Shown: in pieces, positions 8,965-18,610 of the stretch
Layout: each line of letters opens with the position of its first letter
Numbering within the stretch: the stretch's first letter is position 1
Origin: Burkholderia cepacia
Lineage (GTDB): Bacteria; Pseudomonadota; Gammaproteobacteria; Burkholderiales; Burkholderiaceae
Assembly: GCF_001718835.1 (NCBI RefSeq)
Contig: NZ_CP013443.1
Coordinates: 992,001 to 1,056,000, forward strand
Direction of reading: 5' to 3'
DNA length: 64,000 bases
The notes under the pieces: model-generated
Told to the model about the DNA's origin: nothing
What the model saw: only the letters and a program-made list of their open reading frames with translations
The model's database searches: none
Program-made: the position numbers and the translations under genes

Positions 8965-10275
8965 ATGTCCGATCTGTTTCAAGTCGAGCCGCGCCGGCCG
9001 CTCGCCGAGGCGCTGCGGCCGAAGACGCTCGCCGAGGTGATCGGCCAGACGCATTTGCTGGGCGAAGGCAAGCCGCTGCGGCTCGCGTTCGAATCGGGCA
9101 AGCCGCATTCGATGATCCTGTGGGGGCCGCCCGGCGTCGGCAAGACGACGCTCGCACGGCTTACCGCACTGGCGTTCGACTGTGAATTCATCGCGCTGTC
9201 CGCGGTGCTCGGCGGCGTGAAGGACATCCGCGAGTCGATGGAGCAGGCGAAGGACACGCTGAACCGCACCGGCCGCCACACGATCCTGTTCGTCGACGAG
9301 ATCCACCGCTTCAACAAGGGGCAGCAGGACGCGTTGCTGCCGTTCGTCGAGTCGGGGCTCGTGACCTTCATTGGCGCCACGACCGAGAACCCGAGCTTCG
9401 AGGTCAATTCGGCGTTGCTGTCGCGTGCGCAGGTGTACGTGCTGAAGTCGCTGGACGACGACGAGATGCGCCAGTTGCTGAAGCGCGCACAGGAAATTGC
9501 GCTCGACGGCCTCGCGTTCGACGACAAGGCGATCGATACGCTGGTCGGCTATGCGGACGGCGATGCGCGGCGCTTCCTGAACCTGCTCGAGCAGGCGCAG
9601 ACGGCGGCCACGTCGGCCGGCGTCGCGACGATCGATGCCGATTTCGTCAGCAGCGCGATGACGCTGAACGCGCGGCGCTTCGACAAGGGCGGCGACAACT
9701 TCTACGACCAGATCTCGGCGCTGCACAAGTCGGTGCGCGGTTCGAGCCCGGACGGCGCGCTGTACTGGTTCTGCCGGATGATCGACGGCGGCGCGGATCC
9801 GAAGTACCTCGCGCGGCGGATCGTGCGGATGGCGTGGGAAGACATCGGCCTCGCCGATCCGCGCGCGCTGCAGGTGGCGAACGACGCGGCCGAAACCTAC
9901 GAGCGGCTTGGCTCGCCGGAAGGCGAGCTCGCGCTCGGGCAGGCGGTGATCTATCTCGCGTGCGCGGCGAAGAGCAACGCGGGCTACAACGCGTTCAACC
10001 AGGCGATGGCGTTCGTGAAGCAGGACAAGTCGCGCGAGGTGCCCGTGCACCTGCGCAACGCGCCGACCAAGCTGATGAAGGAGCTCGGCTACGGCCACGC
10101 CTATCGCTACGCGCACGACGAGCCGAATGCGTATGCGGCCGGCGAGACGTACCTGCCGGACGGGATGCGCGAGCCGCGCTGGTACCAGCCGGTGCCGCGC
10201 GGGCTCGAATCGAAGATCGCCGACAAGCTCGCGTGGCTGCGCGAACTCGACCGCGAAGCCGGCAAGAAGGATTAG
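8965..10275 (+). CDS. rarA: Replication-associated recombination protein A (RarA/MgsA)
   Basis: AAA+ ATPase of the clamp-loader family that acts at stalled forks, 436 aa. The N-terminus PRRPLAEALRPKTLAEVIGQ is typical. Walker A GPPGVGKTT is near residue 58, Walker B FVDEIHRF near residue 112, sensor 1 GATTENPSF near residue 137, and the C-terminal tetramerisation part includes ARRIVRMAWEDIGLADP. The ATG at 8965 gives the family-like MSDLFQVEPRRPL start. Complete, with no anomalies. Confidence 0.96.
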   Translation: MSDLFQVEPRRPLAEALRPKTLAEVIGQTHLLGEGKPLRLAFESGKPHSMILWGPPGVGKTTLARLTALAFDCEFIALSAVLGGVKDIRESMEQAKDTLNRTGRHTILFVDEIHRFNKGQQDALLPFVESGLVTFIGATTENPSFEVNSALLSRAQVYVLKSLDDDEMRQLLKRAQEIALDGLAFDDKAIDTLVGYADGDARRFLNLLEQAQTAATSAGVATIDADFVSSAMTLNARRFDKGGDNFYDQISALHKSVRGSSPDGALYWFCRMIDGGADPKYLARRIVRMAWEDIGLADPRALQVANDAAETYERLGSPEGELALGQAVIYLACAAKSNAGYNAFNQAMAFVKQDKSREVPVHLRNAPTKLMKELGYGHAYRYAHDEPNAYAAGETYLPDGMREPRWYQPVPRGLESKIADKLAWLRELDREAGKKD

Positions 10276-10296
10276 CGCGCGAGCGGCCGGCCTGCG

Positions 10297-10563
10297 TCAG
10301 CGCTTGCGTGCCGGCTGCTTCTTCCAGTAGTCGAACGGCTCCTGGTGGCATTCGATGTCGAGTTCGGCGATACGCGTGTGCAGGCTCGACTGCGCGTCGG
10401 CGATCGCGAGGTTGTAGATCACCGGGCCGATCTCCTCGACGAAGAAATGCAGCAGCGCGCCGGCCTGGATATTGCCGATCGGCTCGTCCATGTTTTCTGT
10501 GAAATAGCGTTGCAGTGACGCGATCGCGCGGTCGCGTGTTTCCTTGTCCAGTTCGATGGCCAT
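10297..10563 (-). CDS. DUF2164 family protein
   Basis: Small cytoplasmic protein of 88 aa from a conserved family of unknown function (DUF2164): IELDKETRDRAIASLQRYF, the central GALLHFFVEEIGPVIYNLAIADAQ in two halves, and a C-terminal ECHQEPFDYWKK. It lies convergent to rarA (21 bp between stops) and divergent from serS. The start at MAIELDKE is the family N-terminus. Confidence 0.88.
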   Translation of the reverse strand: MAIELDKETRDRAIASLQRYFTENMDEPIGNIQAGALLHFFVEEIGPVIYNLAIADAQSSLHTRIAELDIECHQEPFDYWKKQPARKR

Positions 10564-10736
10564 CGGTTCTCGGGTCCCCTGCGTGGCGGTTTGCCGGCGG
10601 GCGACATGCGGCCGGCACCGCGAGTCTGCCACGGCCGGCCGCGGCGTGTTCCGGCGTTGTCCATCCGGCCGATGCCGGCACGGGCCCGCGGTGCGTTAGA
10701 ATTCCCGTCTTACACAACGATTCTCCATGTCCTCCC

Positions 10737-12038
<1,302 letters not shown>

Positions 12039-12092
12039 GCTTGCCCCGCAACCTGCTTCCGAAGGCCTCGCAAAAAAATTTGCAAAAAGGGC

Positions 12093-12122
12093 TTGTGAGA
12101 TTCGAAGAGATCGCTCTATAAT
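12093..12122 (+). promoter_or_regulatory. sigma70 promoter of tRNA-Ser(CGA)
   Basis: TTGTGA at 12093–12098 and a consensus TATAAT at 12117–12122, spacer 18 bp. The tRNA begins 53 bp after the -10 box, consistent with a short leader. Confidence 0.75.
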
Positions 12123-12174
12123 CTTTTCTTTCGCGGAAACGACCAAACGCGAAATGCAGTAAAGCAGCAAGGAA

Positions 12175-12270
<96 letters not shown>

Positions 12271-12280
12271 AAGTAAAAAT

Positions 12281-12313
12281 CCCCGTAAGTTCAAGGACTT
12301 ACGGGGCTTTTTC
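12281..12313 (+). terminator. Terminator brought in by the island after tRNA-Ser(CGA)
   Basis: A perfect 10-bp stem CCCCGTAAGT/ACTTACGGGG with a 6-nt loop at 12281–12306, followed by CTTTTT. It replaces the chromosome's own tRNA terminator, which now lies beyond attR at 47613–47643. Confidence 0.85.
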
Positions 12314-12320
12314 TTTTTCA

Positions 12321-12339
12321 GCCCATCGGCAGGCCCATC
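12321..12339 (+). repeat. GCCCATC pair near attL
   Basis: GCCCATC at 12321–12327 and 12333–12339, start-to-start distance 12 bp. The same pair with the same spacing and orientation occurs near attR (47448–47466). Candidate arm-type binding sites for the integrase or its excisionase. Confidence 0.6.
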
Positions 12340-12491
12340 AGCGGAGACATGCTTGGCTGCGCCTCCCATTTGGTTGCACGGCGTTTTTGCGGTCGGGTGG
12401 GCACGGTTTTTTGGAGGCGCTGCCGGCGGCCCCCGGTGATTGCTCGTCCCGTATACTCCCGGGAAAAGACACATCGTCCAACGGGGTCCAA

Positions 12492-13613
12492 GTGCAAGTC
12501 CGCGTCAAGCTTCCGTCTGATCCGCTGCTCGAATTCTGGCACTTCTGCGACGCGATCGCACAAGCGCTATGTCCGCTCGCCAAGAAGGATCTAGTGGGGA
12601 TCGAATGCGTCATTGGGAAGCGGATCACCCGAGAAGTGTCGTTGGCGGCATCTACGGATCAGCGCGAGCGCTGGCCGCTTCATATGGGTCTCCAGCGGGT
12701 CTTGCTGTCCGACGATGACCGCACTCTCGATGAGATGCTTCGGGAGCCGCCCGAAGCTCCGGATGGTGACGACGAGCTTCCGTTGAATGTTGCGCCACGC
12801 CGTGAGGTGGTGGAAGTGCCGTCGATCGTTGATCTGGACGATGACGACCGGGTTGTTCTTGAGAAGCTGTTGCCGGATCTACCGACGCTTTGCTCTCCGA
12901 TTTCTCCGCAGGATGAAGAGGCGTTCCTGTCTGCGTATCGCGACATTTCGGGGCGGCCTGCCTGGGTGCCAGTGTTTGTGACGGCAGCCGATATAAAGCG
13001 ACATGAGCGGCAGCAGGATGATGTCCGTGACCATCATCGGCGAGCCCTTCAGACTGAATTCGCGGAAGGGCGAGTGACCGCCGTGAATGGGCACAATGCC
13101 CCGATTCCCGTGCTGACGACAGGCAGCTTCATTCCACGTGCGCAGGCGCTTGCCTATCTCGATCGGTGTGGTCTCGCGTATGGAGACGATGCCGCGGGTG
13201 TAAAGGTCCGCAGAAGTAAGCAATCGAAACAGCCAAAGCGAAAGGTCGCTTCGGCGGCTATGCCGTCGCCAGACGAATCGATACAGAGCGTTGGCGCGCC
13301 CACCCAATCGGCGGCGGGGTTGGTTGCCGGTGTGCCGGACACCTCGAAACAGCCAGTTTGCGAAGTACTCGAACAACCGTTGGACGCTCAACCGCGGCTG
13401 CGGGGTAAAGTTGCACGTCTCAAGCGTGTATGCGAGCTAACCGGCTTGAGTAGAAGCTCCATCTACAATCGCATGGACTCGCGGTCTCCCTACTACGATC
13501 CGACGTTCCCGCGTTCATTCTCGCTCGGTGCAACGGCCAATAGTGCGGTCGGGTGGAATGAAGAGGAAATACAAGCCTGGGTCACCGCTCAGGAGAGGGA
13601 TAATTTTGCGTGA
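12492..13613 (+). CDS. Hypothetical protein with C-terminal AlpA-like HTH domain
   Basis: 373 aa from the GTG giving VQVRVKLPSDP; the start is uncertain (no strong Shine-Dalgarno, other in-frame starts exist). The C-terminal 60 residues (RLKRVCELTGLSRSSIYN..., ending in WNEEEIQAWV) form an AlpA/MerR-like winged-helix domain, as in phage and P4-type regulators that drive excision genes. The roughly 300 residues before it contain an acidic stretch (DLDDDDR), a middle part with VPVFVTAADIKRHERQQ and a basic linker (RRSKQSKQPKRK); I do not recognise them. Normal AlpA proteins are only 65–90 aa, so this is an unusual fusion. Position next to attL suits a regulator of the island. Confidence 0.75.
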   Translation: MQVRVKLPSDPLLEFWHFCDAIAQALCPLAKKDLVGIECVIGKRITREVSLAASTDQRERWPLHMGLQRVLLSDDDRTLDEMLREPPEAPDGDDELPLNVAPRREVVEVPSIVDLDDDDRVVLEKLLPDLPTLCSPISPQDEEAFLSAYRDISGRPAWVPVFVTAADIKRHERQQDDVRDHHRRALQTEFAEGRVTAVNGHNAPIPVLTTGSFIPRAQALAYLDRCGLAYGDDAAGVKVRRSKQSKQPKRKVASAAMPSPDESIQSVGAPTQSAAGLVAGVPDTSKQPVCEVLEQPLDAQPRLRGKVARLKRVCELTGLSRSSIYNRMDSRSPYYDPTFPRSFSLGATANSAVGWNEEEIQAWVTAQERDNFA

Positions 13614-13913
13614 ATAGGTCCTGGTATCGGAGGAAAGGCACCATCGCTGACGCAGCGGTTGTCGATCTTGCTCTCAGAAACTCGGAATCAGGTATCGACC
13701 GACGATTCCACTGAAATGCTCGGCGTCGATATAAAGCATTTACCCGCGTCTCTTGTTGAAGCCGAGGGCTATGTAGTTGGTCAATCCCGCGACTCGGATT
13801 GGAGCGTAATTGAATAACCGTCAGGAGCCCATTGCAGCCCACTGACGGCCATTGTTTGGAGTCGCCCGCTACACACCTCTAACGACCTGATTCAAAGGCT
13901 GCTGTGGTTCGAT
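13614..13913. other. Intergenic region, no gene seen
   Basis: 300 bp between two convergent genes. The open frames here are short and have no convincing start or composition. No terminator with a strong stem was found. Confidence 0.5.
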
Positions 13914-15089
13914 TTAGTTGTCCCGTTCTGCATCCATATCCGCTTCCTCGCGCGAGTTCATCGTCGTGCTGCCGGCTAGATTGCCGTCGCGCTTCGGCTT
14001 TACCCCACGCGGACGTCCCGACTTCTCCTTTTCCTTCACCTGGCTCGTACCGAATATGTGGCTGCGTTCGCCGTACTTCATCTTGAGGAACTGGTCCGCT
14101 TTCGTCATGTAACGAATGTTTTCGCGCAGCGCTTCACGTTTGGCGTCGTTGTCCCAGTTGATTTCGCCCGTACCGACACCGTGGCCGTACTTCTCGTGGA
14201 AAATCTTGTTGGCGTTGCTGTTCCAATACTGACCTTTGCCATCCGTTACCTTGACCCAGTATTCCCCGATCAGCTTCGCGATGTACACGTCGCGACACGA
14301 ATCGGCCGTGTAGAAGATGAGCACGTGCAGATGCAAACCGGATTCGTCGCCTTCTTCGAGTTTCCAGATGTAATCGACAATGCCGCGCAGCAACTTGTTG
14401 GTGCGGCAATTATTGAAGAACTTCTGGCGGTATTTCTGGATTTCTTGGAACGTGATCTTCGAGCGGTGTGGCTCCTGGAAACCGAAGTGCAGCATGAGCA
14501 CGAGCTGGCGCGACTTGCTCTCGAACACCTGCCGCTCGATTGCGAGCCCCTTCGACTCGTTCCGTTCCGCATTGCGCTTACGCACCCGCACACGCTCCTT
14601 GAACACAGACGAAGCGACGATCTCACTCACCTTAGCGACAACCTCGTTGAAGATTGCGCCATGCGTTTTGCCCATACTGGGCTCGCGCGTACCGGGTTCA
14701 CGGAAGCGGAAGGAGTACGGATGCAGGCCTATGGCGTCCAACGCCTCGACGACCGCTTGCACGTGCGGGCTGAAGACGCAACGCTCCGACTTGGTGTGGT
14801 ACATGAAGAACACCTTGAGATAATGGAAGTACTTTAACGTTTCCGTCTTCTCCTTCGGCGTAACGATCATCCTGCCGCGCTCGTTCGTCTTGATCTCGAA
14901 ACCAATGCAGTTCTTGTCGAATTCGATCTCGCGCGCCATCGCCTCCATGGCGACTAGGATCGGCCTGAGCACGCCGAATCCGTCGCGTAGATATGTCTTC
15001 TCTTTGCCATCGACCGAGGCTCCTTCCGTGTTGGTCGTCCAGTCCACGTATTCGTAAATCTTGCTGAAATCGTCTTCTTCGAAAGACAT
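13914..15089 (-). CDS. Inovirus Gp2 / YagK-YfjJ-like replication protein
   Basis: 391 aa. The part from about residue 200 resembles the YagK/YfjJ C-terminal domain and inovirus Gp2-type proteins: a Phe/Tyr-rich region, then SGLHLHVLIFYTADS with the His-x-His metal motif of HUH-type rolling-circle initiators (about residue 258), then IGEYWVKVTDGKGQYWN and a lysine-containing RENIRYMTKADQFLKM segment. In this family the protein is thought to start replication of phages or phage-like elements. The last 35 residues are charged (KEKEKSGRPRGVKPKR). The IS30 element lies 119 bp before its start and may have cut it off from its original promoter. Confidence 0.75.
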   Translation of the reverse strand: MSFEEDDFSKIYEYVDWTTNTEGASVDGKEKTYLRDGFGVLRPILVAMEAMAREIEFDKNCIGFEIKTNERGRMIVTPKEKTETLKYFHYLKVFFMYHTKSERCVFSPHVQAVVEALDAIGLHPYSFRFREPGTREPSMGKTHGAIFNEVVAKVSEIVASSVFKERVRVRKRNAERNESKGLAIERQVFESKSRQLVLMLHFGFQEPHRSKITFQEIQKYRQKFFNNCRTNKLLRGIVDYIWKLEEGDESGLHLHVLIFYTADSCRDVYIAKLIGEYWVKVTDGKGQYWNSNANKIFHEKYGHGVGTGEINWDNDAKREALRENIRYMTKADQFLKMKYGERSHIFGTSQVKEKEKSGRPRGVKPKRDGNLAGSTTMNSREEADMDAERDN

Positions 15090-15208
15090 GATTGATCACC
15101 TGTTAAGATTGAATTTGAAAATGCGAGTTTTTGTGTGCGGTGATGATTTTATTTAACTTCTCCTTGTTGTTTTGAATGTTGAATGAATGGTGTAATGAGG
15201 TGGGCGAT

Positions 15209-16283
15209 CTCAAGAATCAAGTGCAACGTTTCGCTAATCCAGCGGCAGCCAATTCAATGGCCATCGCCTCTTCCGGCGTTTTCCATCCGAGGGTTTGACG
15301 AGGACGGCCATTGAGCAATTTGGCGATGTCGTTCAACTGCGTTTGCGTGACGCCCGACAGGTCCATGCCCTTGGGCAAGAACTGGCGCAGCAAACCGTTG
15401 GTGTTCTCGTTGCTGCCTCGCTGCCAAGGCGCGTATGGGTCCGCAAACCAGATATCGAGATTCAGCCGCTCGGCCAGTTCGACATGACAGGTCATTTCCG
15501 ATCCACGGTCATACGTCAGGCTCTCGCGCAAGAACGCCGGCAACTTCTTCATCTGGCGCGTGAAGCCTTCGAGTGCATCCTTCGCCGTACAGCCGTCCAT
15601 GCGGCACAGCACCACGAAGCGTGTCTTGCGCTCGACCAGCGTGCCCACGCAGGAGCGATTGAAGGCGCCCTTGACCAGATCGCCTTCCCAATGCCCCGGC
15701 CATTTGCGCGTTTCGATCTGCTCGGGCCGGTGAATGATGCGCAGTTCTTCCGGTACGAAGCTCTTGCGGGCAAGGGTCTTGCGCGGGTTGCCGCGCGCAG
15801 GCTTTTCCTGGCGAAGCGCCTCGATCATGGCTTGCTTCAAGCCACCACGAGGATGGGTGTAAATCGCCGCGTAGATCGTTTCGTGGCTGACGCGCTGGTC
15901 GGGGCTGTCTGGGTGCATCTCGCGAAGTCTGGCAGCAATTTGCTGCGGCGACCAGCGCCGATAGACCAGTTGATGATGCACATGCCAGTACAGCGCGCTT
16001 GCGGCAAGCAGTTTGCGCGGCCGCCGGCTTCGCTCGCGCCGCGTGCGGTAGGCCTTGGCCGCGACCGTCGCGTCATAACATCGCGCAGACTCGGCGCGGT
16101 TGCGCGCCAGTTCTCGCGTGACGGTCGATGCGCTGCGTCCGAGCAGTCGGGCGATCGCGCGCACGCTCACCTTCTTTCCGCTTTCGATCATGATCACCGC
16201 ACGTTCTTCCGCGCTCAGGTGGCTGTAGCTTTTCTTCATCGCAACACCCTATCTCAATACAGGTGTTGCACTTGAAACTAGAG
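15209..16283 (-). mobile_element. IS30-family insertion sequence
   Basis: About 1075 bp with one transposase gene. Imperfect terminal inverted repeats at 15209–15227 and 16265–16283 match at 16 of 19 positions and share the inner core TCAAGTGCAAC. The transposase start lies 26 bp from the right repeat and its stop inside the left repeat. No clear target duplication is seen; the outer ends may be a few bases off. Confidence 0.85.
15217..16239 (-). CDS. IS30-family transposase
   Basis: 340 aa, full length. N-terminal HTH (SYSHLSAEERAVIMIE, then SVRAIARLLGRSASTVTREL), which binds the terminal repeats. The DDE catalytic core begins at GHWEGDLVKG (first Asp near residue 192), the second Asp is in SLTYDRGSEM, and the Glu is in RGSNENTNGLLRQFLPKG. 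All three catalytic residues are present and there is no frameshift, so the element may be active. Confidence 0.96.
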   Translation of the reverse strand: MKKSYSHLSAEERAVIMIESGKKVSVRAIARLLGRSASTVTRELARNRAESARCYDATVAAKAYRTRRERSRRPRKLLAASALYWHVHHQLVYRRWSPQQIAARLREMHPDSPDQRVSHETIYAAIYTHPRGGLKQAMIEALRQEKPARGNPRKTLARKSFVPEELRIIHRPEQIETRKWPGHWEGDLVKGAFNRSCVGTLVERKTRFVVLCRMDGCTAKDALEGFTRQMKKLPAFLRESLTYDRGSEMTCHVELAERLNLDIWFADPYAPWQRGSNENTNGLLRQFLPKGMDLSGVTQTQLNDIAKLLNGRPRQTLGWKTPEEAMAIELAAAGLAKRCT

Positions 16284-16560
16284 TCTAAGGTGTGTCAGGC
16301 TGGTCGTTGATGATGGGTGAGGTAATGTCTGTCTACTGTTGCTGCTTTCTATTACATAAGCTCCATAAATCATGCATTGCAGAAAACCAGTGATTCATGT
16401 GGTCTGTGTGAAAAAGAGATCATTTTTATCTGGCAAATTTAAATCATCCTGATATACATACTTATGACCGCTCCAAACAAGCAAGGGACGGTCTGTTCTG
16501 GACCTGTTCGGCGTCCGATAGCGATCAGCCACCTCGCTGAGCAACGGCTGACAACCGTAT

Positions 16561-16620
16561 CGTCGCAAGTTGTGTTGCTTCGACGTAACTTGTATGTGTT
16601 CGATGTAGTTTGTGTGTTTG
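16561..16620 (+). repeat. Three 20-bp iteron-like tandem repeats
   Basis: Copies at 16561–16580, 16581–16600 and 16601–16620, each starting CGNYG and containing TTGTRT; neighbouring copies match at 13–14 of 20 positions. The period of two helical turns is usual for replication iterons or operators. Confidence 0.5.
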
Positions 16621-17066
16621 CTTCATCCTCTCTTGCGTTAGCGATCTGAGCGTCTCCAGTCCGAAAATAAGTCTCAGTGCAGTGGTTGAATTCGCAAGCT
16701 ATACAAATTCAAGGGGTGAGGCAATCGTGAGGATAAGTATGATGAGAAATCGACGGTGTCCAATCTCGTCCAGTCCAATCCAATTAAGTTCAAACCGATC
16801 TATTTGATTTATTCTGAGATTTGTAAAAATACAACGATGTTTCGCGACCCTGACGAGCGAGGAAATCGGCAGGGGCGGGACTGGTGAGCGGTGGCTGAAA
16901 ATGGGGTTTGATCGCATTGGAGTTGGTGAGGCGATGGCTGCGCGGGCGCAACGGCGCATGTCCTCGGAACGTTATAAATGGGGCTGCATTGGGTGCCGTA
17001 CCTGACCGCGTAGACGGAGATTCGCGAAGACTGTCGGATGGATGTAATCGATTCAGGTGGGGTTGG

Positions 17067-17110
17067 CGTGCATTCTCCGTGCACTTTCCATGCACTCATC
17101 ATGCGCTTGC
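17067..17110 (+). repeat. Four 11-bp tandem repeats with a TGC core before a CDS
   Basis: CGTGCATTCTC, CGTGCACTTTC, CATGCACTCAT and CATGCGCTTGC follow one another without gaps from 17067. The TGCA (TGCG in the last) core recurs every 11 bp, about one helical turn. The array ends 45 bp before the next start codon, a position suited to an operator. Confidence 0.55.
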
Positions 17111-17155
17111 GTGGCAAAATTGCTTCCGATTAGACGCAATGGGAGTGCAGGCGAA

Positions 17156-17575
17156 ATGGATAAGGCAGGCAGGGTAAGCGCAGGCGGTGAGCAGCCAGAA
17201 ACGCCGGTATCAGACGGTGAACTGCTTCGGCGTCTACGTGAACGCGCGGCTGATTGCCGGCAAAAGTCGATGACGGCGCGCTTGGCGGCCGTGCTGGAAC
17301 CCGTCGAGGAGATTCTTCGTCGCGGATACGATCGCTCGCAGGTGCGCGAGATCCTGACCGAGACGGGGTGGAGCTTCACGCGGGACAGCTTCGATTCCGC
17401 GTTGAGCCGGCTGCGCAAAAGGCGCGCGAACCGTACTAGTGAGCAAGGTAGCGCGGATGAATCAAACTCGCGCGCAACGACCGATTCGAGTGTGATAAGA
17501 AACGGTGAGCCACGGCCTACTGCTGATAGCTTTCTGGAACGGACGGGGCCTGGCATGAGACATAGGTGGAGATAG
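17156..17575 (+). CDS. Hypothetical protein, basic, possibly DNA-binding
   Basis: 139 aa from the ATG giving MDKAGRVSAGG. The middle part (ELLRRLRERAADCRQKSMTA..., then EILRRGYDRSQVREILTETG and SFDSALSRLRKRR) is helical and basic, looking like a small DNA-binding domain of the kind found in plasmid accessory or mobilisation genes. The last 40 residues are polar and probably disordered. I cannot assign it to a named family. Tandem 11-bp repeats lie just upstream and a terminator just downstream, so it may be autoregulated as a single-gene unit. Confidence 0.7.
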   Translation: MDKAGRVSAGGEQPETPVSDGELLRRLRERAADCRQKSMTARLAAVLEPVEEILRRGYDRSQVREILTETGWSFTRDSFDSALSRLRKRRANRTSEQGSADESNSRATTDSSVIRNGEPRPTADSFLERTGPGMRHRWR

Positions 17576-17675
17576 GCGAAGGTTGGTTGCATCACCTTGA
17601 TCGTCGCCGATCGTGTCTATCCTGTGCTGAGCGATTACCCCCGAAATTGCTCGGCATCCTCGAGATCTACCCCTT

Positions 17676-17708
17676 GGGCCGGCGGTTGTACAACCGGCCT
17701 GTTTTTTT
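17676..17708 (+). terminator. Rho-independent terminator
   Basis: GGCC-GGC-GGTTGTACAACC-GGCC forms a long stem (17677–17699) followed by a run of seven T. It lies 100 bp after the preceding gene's stop. Confidence 0.85.
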
Positions 17709-17830
17709 GTTCGATTGACAGTAAATCAGGGGGGTATATTAAGCAGGGTGCGGTAATCTGCTTAACGGTAGCGTCAGCCAGCATACAGTGTGATGCGCAA
17801 GATGCTTTCGTCTATATAACTCGATGAATT

Positions 17831-18574
17831 ATGCACAATCTCGACAAGATTCTTGAGCATTTGGGGAAATGCAAGCCCTACGCGCAGCAGAATACCCCTG
17901 CCGCGCGGCGAGCAACATTTATTGGATGGGTGCTTTTCCTGATAAGTGCCGCGGCCATACTCGCTGTCAAACTAAGTGTAACGACTCTTCCACCCAGTGG
18001 CTCGGATCGATTCATCGCAGACTCCGCCCGTATCGGGGTCGTGTTTGGCGCACTGTTGCTCTTTATCGCTTTCATTACGCAGGTCGTCGTAGATGTTCGA
18101 ACAACGTTCCGTAATAGAGCCGAGTCGAATCAGAAGGCTGTTACGCAACGACAACTTGAAGTCGACGAGAATAACGTGCTATTTCTGCTTGATCAGCCCG
18201 ACAAGTCACTGGCTTATGCTCAGTGCTATCTCAAGCAAATGAATTCTCGAGCTGGTGAATGGATCGCCCACCTGTTCGGAAACGCAGCGCCCCTTTTGCC
18301 ACTCTTGGTCGTTCTGTTTGCTTTCTCTAGGGATCTTGGGGTGGTTCGTTGGCTTGAGAGAACATTGACGCAGGACCACCCGTCGAATCCGCTGGTACTG
18401 CGGTTGATCGTCTTTGCTATCGCCGTGGCGATTTTGATCTTTGTCTTTGCCTATGGTTTGGCTGCCGAGCAGCGGAGGAATAGCTACAGACTCGGATTGC
18501 TGGAGATGGCGATCACGCTAAAGAGCATGTCGGACAAACCGCGTCGTGGTCGGTCGAGGGGCGGCGCTCGCTAA
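17831..18574 (+). CDS. Hypothetical four-helix membrane protein
   Basis: 247 aa. Predicted membrane helices at about residues 30–48, 68–88, 152–168 and 188–210. The stretch between helices 2 and 3 (about 90–145) is polar and faces the cytoplasm if the N-terminus is inside, and the C-terminus is strongly basic (KPRRGRSRGGAR). No family recognised and no partner gene nearby. Codons are more AT-rich than the core genome, consistent with transfer. Confidence 0.7.
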   Translation: MHNLDKILEHLGKCKPYAQQNTPAARRATFIGWVLFLISAAAILAVKLSVTTLPPSGSDRFIADSARIGVVFGALLLFIAFITQVVVDVRTTFRNRAESNQKAVTQRQLEVDENNVLFLLDQPDKSLAYAQCYLKQMNSRAGEWIAHLFGNAAPLLPLLVVLFAFSRDLGVVRWLERTLTQDHPSNPLVLRLIVFAIAVAILIFVFAYGLAAEQRRNSYRLGLLEMAITLKSMSDKPRRGRSRGGAR

Positions 18575-18610
18575 CGCACTGTGTTCGATGCAACCGCTGT
18601 CGCGCGTGCG

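Larger units (their letters stand above)
16284..17155. other. AT-rich non-coding stretch with tandem repeats
   Basis: 872 bp between the IS30 element and the next gene. No open frame here has a credible start, length or composition. It is among the most AT-rich parts of the window and holds two sets of helically phased tandem repeats (listed separately). Together with the nearby Gp2-like initiator this makes it a candidate origin or control region for the island. Confidence 0.5.

Noticed and set aside
13582..13842. 86-codon minus-strand open frame after the AlpA-like gene
   Set aside because: It starts in intergenic DNA, overlaps the 3' end of the neighbouring gene and has no protein-like pattern.
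15201..15208. Possible target duplication of the IS30 element
   Set aside because: The bases just outside the two inverted repeats do not match, so no duplication was called.
16284..17155. CRISPR array in the repeat-containing gap
   Set aside because: The repeats are tandem without spacers and too short; no cas gene is in the window.
17597..17827. 76-codon open frame on the plus strand after the basic-protein gene
   Set aside because: It runs through a strong terminator with a T-tract, has no Shine-Dalgarno and an unlikely composition.
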